Shown: one piece after another, positions 18,416 through 25,466 of the stretch
How positions within the stretch are numbered: the stretch's first letter is position 1
How the letters are laid out: every line of letters starts with the position of its first letter
Origin: Caryophanon latum
GTDB taxonomy: Bacteria; Bacillota; Bacilli; Bacillales_A; Planococcaceae
NCBI RefSeq assembly: GCF_001700325.1
Contig: NZ_MATO01000007.1
Location: forward strand, 1 to 49,234
Direction: 5' to 3'
DNA: 49,234 bases
Position numbers and translations under genes: made by a program
Notes under the pieces: generated by a model
Database searches by the model: none
Seen by the model: the letters and a program-made list of their open reading frames with translations, nothing else
What the model was told of the DNA's origin: nothing

Positions 18416-19078
18416 ATGTTGTCAAAACAAAAATGGCTGTCGTTTTTAGACGTCATGGACGCGATGTATCCAGAGGCGCATTGCGAGCTTGTGCATGATA
18501 ATCCGTTTGAGCTGACGATTGCGACGCTGTTGTCGGCGCAATGTACAGACGCGCTCGTCAACCGTGTAACGAAAGATTTATTCCAAAAGTATAAAACACC
18601 GCATGATTATTTAGCGGTGCCGCTAGAGGAGCTACAGCAAGATATTCGCTCGATTGGCTTATATCGCAACAAGGCGAAAAATATTCAAGCACTTTGCGTA
18701 CGGTTACTAACGGAGTATGATGGGGTCATTCCGGCAAACCGCGAAGATTTAGTGACGTTACCAGGTGTCGGTCGCAAAACGGCAAACGTCGTATTATCGG
18801 TCGCATTTGACGTACCCGCGATGGCAGTCGATACGCATGTTGAGCGCATTACGAAACGTCTTGGGTTATGTCGCTGGAAAGATAGCGTGCTAGAGGTCGA
18901 GCAAACGATTATGAATAAAACACCGATCGAGCGCTGGAGCAAGGCGCATCATCAAATGATCTTTTTCGGGCGCTATCATTGCAAAGCACAAAATCCAGGC
19001 TGTCACGCTTGCCCGTTACTGGTAGATTGCCGAGAAGGTCAAAAACGGTTGAAAAAAGGTTTGGTGAATGTCGAATGA
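18416..19078 (+). CDS. nth: Endonuclease III (DNA glycosylase/AP lyase)
   Basis: Removes oxidised pyrimidines and cleaves the abasic site, in base-excision repair. 220 residues. The helix-hairpin-helix LPGVGRKTANVV contains the catalytic Lys (about 122), and AVDTHVERI contains the catalytic Asp (about 139). The C-terminal 4Fe-4S cluster is complete, with C-x6-C-x2-C-x5-C in CKAQNPGCHACPLLVDC. It begins two bases after the dnaD stop, and its stop overlaps the next start (ATGA). Confidence 0.97.
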   Translation: MLSKQKWLSFLDVMDAMYPEAHCELVHDNPFELTIATLLSAQCTDALVNRVTKDLFQKYKTPHDYLAVPLEELQQDIRSIGLYRNKAKNIQALCVRLLTEYDGVIPANREDLVTLPGVGRKTANVVLSVAFDVPAMAVDTHVERITKRLGLCRWKDSVLEVEQTIMNKTPIERWSKAHHQMIFFGRYHCKAQNPGCHACPLLVDCREGQKRLKKGLVNVE

Positions 19079-19431
19079 TTGAAGCAAATGTAGAGCAGCT
19101 AGCAAAAGAACGTGTCGATGCGTGGTTAGACGAATGGCTCGTTATGGAAGAAGCCATTCGCACGATGCATACAGCGCGCGACAAGGCGGTAAAAGAGGCG
19201 ATGGTCGCAGCCATTCGTCATTACGAGCAGTTTATTATAGCAGCGTCACAAACAGATCAAATGCATATTAAAGCAGGCGATGAGTTTATGTGCATGCCGA
19301 TTAACGGGACGGAGCGCTTTTTATTCATTCAAGCGAAGCCGGGGCAATATGCGTGCTATCGTCAGTTAGATGAGCTGTTTAAAGAGACGAAAAAGCGCAT
19401 GGCACGACTGCGCACACAGCTGAAAAAATAA
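19075..19431 (+). CDS. ypoC: YpoC-like protein of unknown function
   Basis: 118 residues, placed directly after nth as in B. subtilis, with an ATGA overlap. The ypoC name rests mainly on position and on the C-terminal pattern (YACYRQLDELFKETKKRMARLR). Soluble, helical, no known domain. ATG 19075 is chosen because the upstream in-frame codons lie inside nth. Function unknown; co-transcription with dnaD and nth is likely. Confidence 0.75.
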   Translation: MIEANVEQLAKERVDAWLDEWLVMEEAIRTMHTARDKAVKEAMVAAIRHYEQFIIAASQTDQMHIKAGDEFMCMPINGTERFLFIQAKPGQYACYRQLDELFKETKKRMARLRTQLKK

Positions 19432-19439
19432 CAATTTGT

Positions 19440-19469
19440 CACACGCAACTGCACGCGTGTGGCTTTTTT
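19440..19469 (+). terminator. Terminator of dnaD-nth-ypoC
   Basis: A perfect 7-bp stem CACACGC/GCGTGTG (19440-19446 with 19455-19461) is followed by GGCTTTTTT. Confidence 0.8.
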
Positions 19470-19504
19470 GCGTATAATGGAGGAAATGAAAAGGGGGCGA
19501 ATAA

Positions 19505-20164
19505 ATGAAAAACGTTATTTTATTTGATTTAGATGGGACGTTAACCGATCCGCAACAAGGGATTACAAGAGCAATTCAGCATGCGCAGCAAAAGCTAGGA
19601 GAGCAAGTAGAGACGATGGAGGAGCTGCGTTCGTTTATCGGCCCACCGCTACAACAATCGTTTCAAGAGCGCGGCTATAGTGAGGACAAGACGACAGCGG
19701 CCATTACATATTTTAGGGAATATTTTGCTGTAAAAGGAATGTTTGAAAATGAAGTGTATGACGGCATTGAACGTATGCTACAACGGCTAAAGGAACAAAA
19801 TTACGTGCTAGCGATTGCGACGTCGAAGCCAGAAGTGTATGCGAATGACATTTTAGCGCATTTTCAGCTTGCCGATTATTTTGACGTCATTGTCGGCAGT
19901 GAGTTAGATGGTCGCCGCACTGCAAAAGCTGAAGTTATCGAGGAAGTGCTTGTGCGTCTTGTCGTTCCTGCATCGAGCTGCGTTATGATAGGTGATCGTA
20001 AGCACGACATGATTGGGGCACGTCACCATCAAATTGAAGCGATAGGTGTCACATATGGATATGGCTCAAAACGAGAACTACTTGAAGCAGGTGCATCGCA
20101 TATTTGTAATACGGTGCATGAATTGAATCAATTATTGGAGAAAGCTTATGTATCCGAAGTTTGA
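19505..20164 (+). CDS. HAD-superfamily phosphatase, phosphoglycolate phosphatase-like
   Basis: 219 residues with all haloacid dehalogenase motifs: motif I FDLDGTLTDP (nucleophile Asp at about 8, acid Asp at 10), motif II ATSKPEVY (about 106), motif III Lys near 130-140 (SELDGRRTAKAEV), motif IV VMIGDRKHDMIGA (about 160). The cap is the helical C1 type (FIGPPLQQSF), as in Gph and PpaX. The exact substrate (phosphoglycolate, pyrophosphate, a nucleotide) cannot be told. The start follows AAAAGGGGG. Its end overlaps the next gene by 17 bases. Confidence 0.88.
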   Translation: MKNVILFDLDGTLTDPQQGITRAIQHAQQKLGEQVETMEELRSFIGPPLQQSFQERGYSEDKTTAAITYFREYFAVKGMFENEVYDGIERMLQRLKEQNYVLAIATSKPEVYANDILAHFQLADYFDVIVGSELDGRRTAKAEVIEEVLVRLVVPASSCVMIGDRKHDMIGARHHQIEAIGVTYGYGSKRELLEAGASHICNTVHELNQLLEKAYVSEV

Positions 20165-21182
20165 GGAAGTAAACGATGCGTTAACGTTTGACCAATATGA
20201 GCTCGATGATCAGCTACGAGAAATTTTAAAGCCGACGTGGTATTGGACGGGTATTAATATGAGCTTTATAGCACTTAGCATCGCGCTACTGACGACCAAC
20301 TGGCTCATGTCGCTCGTACTCGTTAGTGGGGTCGTTTGGTCGATTGTGCAGCATGCGCGCGTTCGAAAGCGGATGAGGACTGAATATGAGCAGCAATATC
20401 GAACACTCGTCGTCAAACCGACGCTGCACTCATTTGAAAAGGCGTATAAGGAAATAGGTATCGAGATGACATGTGAGTATGTGGCGGACGGAGCGCTACA
20501 TGATGATATAATCGATGCATCACCGCTTGCTATGTATAAAGGGCATATGCGCAGCAGCGATGATTATATTTCAGGCACGTATCGACAGTTGCCGTATAAA
20601 GGAGCTGTCGTAACGCTTTATAAAGATACTGTCGAGGATACCGTGTTTGCCGATCCTTACATGCTCGTTGCATTTGAAGGGACGGTGCTGTATGTTGAGC
20701 TACCTGTTGCTTGCCATGGCACGCACCGCATCATTTCTGGTGTATTTATTGCTACAGACTGGAAGACGACGATTGAAAAGCAAGTGTCGCTCGTTGCATA
20801 TAAAGCATTGTTAAAGCAAGATGAGCAGTTAAAGCAGCTAGAAGTAACAGCTGAGACGGACGTGGCGTTTCAAGCGCGCTTTAAAGTGCATACGAACGAT
20901 GAAGAGGAGCTTCGTTCTTTTTTGAATGAACATGTACAAAAGGAGCTATTAACATTGTTTCCGGTGCTGCGAAAGCATGATGTGTCGATGCAGCTACTTA
21001 TAAAGGGGAAGGCGCTTTACATCGTGCTACAGCGCAATCGCTACGTAGCAGAGGAGCGCATGCATTTAGCGCTCGATGATGAGCAGCTGCATAGTATTTA
21101 TGCAGGGCTCATGTTACAGCTGCGCGTAATCGAAGCGTTTCATCCAGCGATTGCGAGCATGAAAAAAACTAGCGAACCGTAA
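20148..21182 (+). CDS. DUF3137-like membrane protein
   Basis: 344 residues: two adjacent membrane segments near the N-terminus (about 37-52 and 54-72, with NWLMSLVLVSGVVW) and a large cytoplasmic domain. Strings such as SGTYRQLPYKGAVVTLY and FQARFKVHTNDEEELRSFL resemble DUF3137, a family of unknown function that often sits beside LemA-type genes. It overlaps the phosphatase gene by 17 bases, so the two are co-transcribed. The terminator overlaps its stop codon. Confidence 0.7.
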   Translation: MYPKFEEVNDALTFDQYELDDQLREILKPTWYWTGINMSFIALSIALLTTNWLMSLVLVSGVVWSIVQHARVRKRMRTEYEQQYRTLVVKPTLHSFEKAYKEIGIEMTCEYVADGALHDDIIDASPLAMYKGHMRSSDDYISGTYRQLPYKGAVVTLYKDTVEDTVFADPYMLVAFEGTVLYVELPVACHGTHRIISGVFIATDWKTTIEKQVSLVAYKALLKQDEQLKQLEVTAETDVAFQARFKVHTNDEEELRSFLNEHVQKELLTLFPVLRKHDVSMQLLIKGKALYIVLQRNRYVAEERMHLALDDEQLHSIYAGLMLQLRVIEAFHPAIASMKKTSEP

Positions 21183-21197
21183 CGGGCGCTAGTTTTT
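21164..21197. terminator. Bidirectional terminator
   Basis: A perfect 11-bp stem AAAAACTAGCG/CGCTAGTTTTT (21164-21174 with 21187-21197) overlaps the last codons of the DUF3137-like gene and ends just before the convergent DUF2187 gene. Confidence 0.85.
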
Positions 21198-21200
21198 TGT

Positions 21201-21401
21201 TTATAAAATTTCGTATTTTTTATGGCTAATAATTGTGCGTTCATTTGAGAAAAAGCGCTGTGCTTTTTCGTGAAAGGCCGGATGGATGCTCACCATAACT
21301 GAGTTTTCATAAATGATTTCTACTGTTCCTTCAAGCGTTACTTTGTCTTTCATAAAACGAATATGATCTCCAATTTGAACTTTTGATGTCACTTTTTTCA
21401 C
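21201..21401 (-). CDS. DUF2187 (YkvS-type) small protein
   Basis: 66 residues: VQIGDHIRFMKDKVTLEGTVEIIYENSVMVSI...ERTIISHKKYEIL. This is the KOW/SH3-like small barrel of the DUF2187 family, known in Bacillales, function unknown. It starts at ATG 21401 and is transcribed alone toward the terminator. Confidence 0.85.
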   Translation of the reverse strand: MKKVTSKVQIGDHIRFMKDKVTLEGTVEIIYENSVMVSIHPAFHEKAQRFFSNERTIISHKKYEIL

Positions 21402-21523
21402 CTACTACTTGTTTTGTTGCTTATAGAATAGCGACACGTCGATGGAATGTCCACTATATGTGCTATGAAATGTCATGATTGGTTGAAAAATATGTATAAA
21501 TGATGGCAGTTTTTAATAGGTGT

Positions 21524-21578
21524 GTAATAAAAAAGAACCGTGTTAGTCAATGCACTGTAGCGTTAACTAACACGGTTC
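21524..21578 (-). terminator. Terminator of recU-ponA
   Basis: A perfect 13-bp stem GAACCGTGTTAGT/ACTAACACGGTTC (21535-21547 with 21566-21578) with an 18-base loop. On the minus strand it is followed by TTTTTTATTA. Confidence 0.85.
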
Positions 21579-21584
21579 GTCATA

Positions 21585-24191
21585 TTATGATTCACTACCG
21601 CCTTCTGTAGCAGGTGGTGTAGATGGAGCAGGTGTCGGCTCAGGAGCAGGTGCTGGTTCCGGAGCAGGTGCTGGCTCAGGAGCAGGTGTCGGCTCAGGAG
21701 CAGGTGTCGGCTCAGGAGCAGGTGTCGGCTCAGGAGCAGGTGTCGGCTCAGGAGCAGGTGTTGGCTCAGGAGCAGGCGTTGGCTCAGGAGCAGGTGTTGG
21801 CTCAGGAGTCGGTGTTGGCTCAGGTGTTGATGAGCTGTCGTTATCACCATTGTTACTATTATTGTTACTGCTATTGTTATTTGAGTTATTGTTATTCGTC
21901 GCTGCATCATCATCGTTGTTTGAATCGTCTGATGAGCTGCTATCTTCGTCGGTTGTTGAATCAGTAGCTGATGAATCGCCTTCTTCATCCTCTTCAACTA
22001 ACGTGTCATCTTGTTGTTCCTCTAATTGTTCCTCTGTTAATTGTTCATCTTCAGACGGAGCTGGTGTATCTTCTTTTGGCTTCGTATTTTCTTTTTTATC
22101 CTCTTTTGGCTTTGCAATTTGCTGTGCCCCTTTACCGCCGTGTACAAATAATTCAAGGCGTCCTGATGACGATGCACGTAATGGAATTGAGCCTGGTGCG
22201 ATACGCTTTTCGTAAACAGAGCTTGGCTTTTTAAATTTCGCCTTACGATCTTCGTCTTCAAGCGTTTCCGATAAATCAGTCATGATCGTTTTAAATAATG
22301 TTTGTGGCATGTAACGCTCATCCCATGTCGTAATTGGTGTTGTATTTTGCTCGTAGCCACCCCAAATAGCGATTGAATAAGCTGGTGAGTAACCGACGAA
22401 CCATGTATCTGGTACGGCGTTATACGGATATGGTGTTGGGTCCGAATAGTTTGTCGTACCTGTTTTACCCGCTACATCAATGCCAGAAACGTTCGCACGA
22501 CGAGCTGAACCGTCCGTTGCGACAACATCACGTAAAATATCGGTAATCATGTACGCAGTGTAATCTTGCATAGCAACGTGGGATTCTGGCGTATAGCTTA
22601 CCGTTTCACCGTCGCGGAATTCCACTTTTGTAATGACGTGTGGCTCTGTAAATACGCCGTTGTTACCGAATGCTGCATACGCTCCAGCCATTTCGATTGG
22701 TGATAAACTAATGTTACCACCACCGAGTGCGTCTGATTCGTATACGCCGTGGTCTGGAATGTCAATGCCTAAACGTGCCATAAATTCAGCTGACGTTTCC
22801 GTACCGATTTCGTGCATAATTTTAACTGCAGGTACGTTACGAGAAGTCGCTAATGCATAGCGTAACGTTTCTGCACCATGGTAGGTGTTATCCCAGTTTG
22901 TTACATTTTGACCACTTTCATATTTGTAGCGCTCATCGACAAGTGTCGTCCCAGTTGACCATTGCTCTTTATCGATAATAGGACCGTATACAGCAAGTGG
23001 TTTAATTGTCGAACCAGGTGAGCGGTTTAAGTTGTATGCGTAGTTCCAGCCGCGTTCCTCACCGTAGTTACGTCCACCACCAACTGCACGTAATGCACCC
23101 GTTTTTGTATCAATGACTGCAACACCTGTTTGAATGTCCTCTGTAGGGAAGTTGCTGTCGTCATTTAATTTTTGCTCGACAATTGTTTGTGCTTGTGGAT
23201 CAAGCGTCGTGTAAATTTTTACACCTTCATCTAATGAAAAAGCTTGCTTAGAATTAGCTGTTTGAATTTTTTCGACTTCTTCTAGCACAACTTGTAAAAA
23301 CGCTGGGTAGTCTGTTGATGTAAATTGATTGCGATCACCCTCAGGTAAAATAGCCTCTGCGACAGAACGACCTTTTGCCGCGCTTGCTTCTGTCTCTGTT
23401 ACTTTACCGTGTTGTACCATTAAGCTAAGTACGATGTTGCGGCGATTTTCCGCATTTTCTGGATACGTAAATGGGTTGTAGTTATTCGGACTTTGCGGCA
23501 TTCCAGCGAGCGTCGCCATCTCATCAAGTGATAGTTCCTCTAATTGTTTGCCGTAAAAATATTTTGCCGCTGTGCCGAAGCCGTAAACACGACCAGACAT
23601 TAAAATTTTATTGAAGTACATTTCGAAAATTTCTTCCTTCGTGTACTCCTGTTCAAGCTGATACGCTAAATATGCTTCTTGCGCTTTACGCTCTAACGTT
23701 TTTTCGTTTGTGAAGAACGAATTTTTTACGACTTGCTGCGTAATTGTTGAAGCACCTTGTGAACCGAAGCCGTCTGTTACGTTTGCGAGTACAGCAGACA
23801 TTAAACGTAAAAAGTCAATGCCGCTATGCTCGAAAAAGCGCACGTCTTCTGTTGCTAAAATTGCATCGACCATTTGTGGCGGAATGTCCTCATATTCGAC
23901 GTACGTTCGGTTTTGAACGCCGATTGTCGCAAATATTTCGCCGTTTTTATCGTAAAACTCCGCAGATAACGGATCTTTTAATAGCTCTTCATCTAACTCT
24001 GGTGATTGTGAAACGTAATAAGCGAAAAACCCTGCACCTGTTAGTCCACCGATAATGCCAAGTAAGAAGATAATTAAAATGGCACGCTTGATCCACGTAC
24101 CAATCGCTGCTTTTGGCTTTTCGGTTGCCGGTTTTTTCTTTGCTTTGCGACGTTCTCCTCGCGATTGAGGAGTCTGTTGCTTTTCTGACAT
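21585..24191 (-). CDS. ponA: Bifunctional penicillin-binding protein 1A (transglycosylase/transpeptidase)
   Basis: Polymerises and cross-links peptidoglycan at the outer membrane face. 868 residues: a basic cytoplasmic start, one membrane anchor (about 34-56), GT51 glycosyltransferase (ATEDVRFFEHSGID near 113, GASTITQQVVKN near 143), and a transpeptidase with SxxK in SPGSTIKP (Ser about 393), SRN (about 447) and KTGTT (about 574). After about residue 690 the tail is acidic and Asn/Ser-rich and ends with eleven PEPTPA-type hexapeptides and TEGGSES. Second gene after recU, 34 bases apart, as in B. subtilis. GpsB, encoded at 29.1 kb, is the known PBP1 partner in Bacillus. Confidence 0.95.
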   Translation of the reverse strand: MSEKQQTPQSRGERRKAKKKPATEKPKAAIGTWIKRAILIIFLLGIIGGLTGAGFFAYYVSQSPELDEELLKDPLSAEFYDKNGEIFATIGVQNRTYVEYEDIPPQMVDAILATEDVRFFEHSGIDFLRLMSAVLANVTDGFGSQGASTITQQVVKNSFFTNEKTLERKAQEAYLAYQLEQEYTKEEIFEMYFNKILMSGRVYGFGTAAKYFYGKQLEELSLDEMATLAGMPQSPNNYNPFTYPENAENRRNIVLSLMVQHGKVTETEASAAKGRSVAEAILPEGDRNQFTSTDYPAFLQVVLEEVEKIQTANSKQAFSLDEGVKIYTTLDPQAQTIVEQKLNDDSNFPTEDIQTGVAVIDTKTGALRAVGGGRNYGEERGWNYAYNLNRSPGSTIKPLAVYGPIIDKEQWSTGTTLVDERYKYESGQNVTNWDNTYHGAETLRYALATSRNVPAVKIMHEIGTETSAEFMARLGIDIPDHGVYESDALGGGNISLSPIEMAGAYAAFGNNGVFTEPHVITKVEFRDGETVSYTPESHVAMQDYTAYMITDILRDVVATDGSARRANVSGIDVAGKTGTTNYSDPTPYPYNAVPDTWFVGYSPAYSIAIWGGYEQNTTPITTWDERYMPQTLFKTIMTDLSETLEDEDRKAKFKKPSSVYEKRIAPGSIPLRASSSGRLELFVHGGKGAQQIAKPKEDKKENTKPKEDTPAPSEDEQLTEEQLEEQQDDTLVEEDEEGDSSATDSTTDEDSSSSDDSNNDDDAATNNNNSNNNSSNNNSNNGDNDSSSTPEPTPTPEPTPAPEPTPAPEPTPAPEPTPAPEPTPAPEPTPAPEPTPAPEPAPAPEPAPAPEPTPAPSTPPATEGGSES
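21625..21822. repeat. Tandem repeat, eleven 18-bp units in the ponA tail
   Basis: Eleven consecutive 18-base units, plus-strand form GGAGCAGGTGTCGGCTCA with small variations. Each encodes a Pro-rich hexapeptide (EPTPAP, twice EPAPAP, once EPTPTP) on the minus strand. Four successive units (4-7) are identical, which suggests recent slippage and likely length variation among strains. Confidence 0.95.
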
Positions 24192-24225
24192 GTAAATCCC
24201 TCTCTTTCAACACACAGCTTGTTCT

Positions 24226-24849
24226 TTACGATGTGTAAAAATGCTCCACCGCTTTTAAATAATCTAGGCGCGGATAGTAGCCTAATGTCATTTCATAGCA
24301 ATGCTGTTCAAACGTTGCTAATGGAATGGATTTGCGCCCACCGTTATGCATGCTTTGCCACGCGTCTTGAAGCACCGGTAACGGCATTAAAAAGTAGCGG
24401 TTTAATTTTGAAAAGCGCACGATAAAAAATGTCGTTCCACCTTGATCGGCGACAGCCTGCATATGCGCTACTTGGTGAGGATGAATATTTTTTAACGGAA
24501 ATGATGTTTTATTTTCAGTTTCCTTCGCCTCAAAATCAATGTACCGCGATTGCCATACACCGTTGTAATCGGTAGTCGATGGTGTGCGGAAATACGCCTC
24601 ACGCACAACTGCTGCACTGCGCGATGGATACTCTACTTTGACGATTTGAAGCGGCACAGGTTTCTTATGAATAACGGCGAGCTTATGTGCTAAATAGTAA
24701 TCATTCGCCTCGTTTAACTCATCCTCCAACGTTTTACCGCGATTGCTAAACGATACATCCTTCTTTGGCGTCTTTTTTGTTGAAGGGCTAGAAGAAGGAG
24801 CCGGCGTTTGTGCCGCGTATACTTTGCCATTTGGGTATTTGATGACGAT
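24226..24849 (-). CDS. recU: Holliday junction resolvase RecU, apparent ATC start codon
   Basis: Cleaves Holliday junctions in recombination and chromosome segregation. The nuclease core is intact: AYFRTPSTTDYNGVW, YIDFEAKETENK (catalytic Asp/Glu/Lys), FPLKNIHPHQ. The longest ATG/GTG/TTG frame starts at TTG 24729, inside the conserved NRGKTLEDEL segment, and would miss about 40 residues. The frame is open to an ATC at 24849 giving IVIKYPNGKVYAAQ, which matches the normal RecU N-terminus (M..KYPNGK) and a 207-residue total. AGGTGAT (24861-24855) lies five bases from the ATC, perfect for that start. So translation seems to begin at ATC, or ATG has been lost. It precedes ponA. Confidence 0.85.
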   Translation of the reverse strand: MVIKYPNGKVYAAQTPAPSSSPSTKKTPKKDVSFSNRGKTLEDELNEANDYYLAHKLAVIHKKPVPLQIVKVEYPSRSAAVVREAYFRTPSTTDYNGVWQSRYIDFEAKETENKTSFPLKNIHPHQVAHMQAVADQGGTTFFIVRFSKLNRYFLMPLPVLQDAWQSMHNGGRKSIPLATFEQHCYEMTLGYYPRLDYLKAVEHFYTS

Positions 24850-25103
24850 AACGCATCACCTGCTTTCTTGTCGCTCTTGCATAGTGTATCAAATTTCCTT
24901 CTATTCGAAAAGAAACGGATTTCGTACAAATATGTTCGGTGCAAAGGAGCTATTGAATAGGAAGATTATGGACGCATGTCAAGGGCGCTTTGAAACGGTT
25001 TACACGGTGGCGGTGTCGCTTTAGCGTGCGGTTGTTCAATGATATAATAGGAAGTGAAAAACGTAAACAGACAAACAGTGAACAGTAACGAGGAGGATGA
25101 CAA

Positions 25104-25466
25104 ATGCTACAGCAATTAACGACGCAACTTGTTGAACAATGTGATGCGTGCATCGAGCGATTTTGGTATATGCGTGAGCACGACGCTGTGCCACATTTTT
25201 TTCGTGATGTGAAGCCGCATGCAGATCAGTGGCATGCGCATGTCGCTCAATGGCAGCAAGAGGCGCATACATTTATTCAAAAGCACGCACCAAAATATAT
25301 GCATAACGCACAAATTGACGCCGCAAAGGAAGCGTTTGAGCAGTTTGTCGTACAATCATTTTATAAGGAGACGAGCAAAAAGCGCTTTGAACAGTCGGTG
25401 CTATCGGTGAAGTATACGTGCAAAGTGCTGCAGGCGTGCATGGAGGAAGTCGCGTATGTGGAGTAA
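25104..25466 (+). CDS. yppE: YppE-like protein (DUF1798)
   Basis: 120 residues, all-helical, matching the DUF1798/YppE pattern: FFRDVKPHADQWHAHVAQWQ, KHAPKYMHNAQIDAAKEAFEQFVVQSF, KKRFEQSVLSVKYTCKVL. Function unknown. It starts at ATG 25104 after GAGGAGG and its 3' end overlaps the mrfA start by 11 bases, so it is the first gene of yppE-mrfA-mrfB. The same order occurs in the ypp-ypr region of B. subtilis. Confidence 0.85.
   Translation: MLQQLTTQLVEQCDACIERFWYMREHDAVPHFFRDVKPHADQWHAHVAQWQQEAHTFIQKHAPKYMHNAQIDAAKEAFEQFVVQSFYKETSKKRFEQSVLSVKYTCKVLQACMEEVAYVE

Noticed and set aside
21625-21822. Regular repeats considered as a CRISPR array
   Set aside because: 18-bp units are contiguous with no spacers and code for a peptide repeat in frame.
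21563-21997. Leu/His-repeat frame (144 codons) and plus-strand Gln-Val repeat frame in the ponA tail
   Set aside because: Both are alternative readings of the 18-bp repeat; only the ponA frame continues into known domains.
24923-24938. CGTAC...GTTCG considered as a LexA (SOS) box for recU or mrfA
   Set aside because: The spacer is six bases instead of four and one half-site has a mismatch.
24743-25024. Plus-strand 93-codon frame in the recU-yppE gap
   Set aside because: Half of it is antisense to recU, and it has no ribosome binding site.
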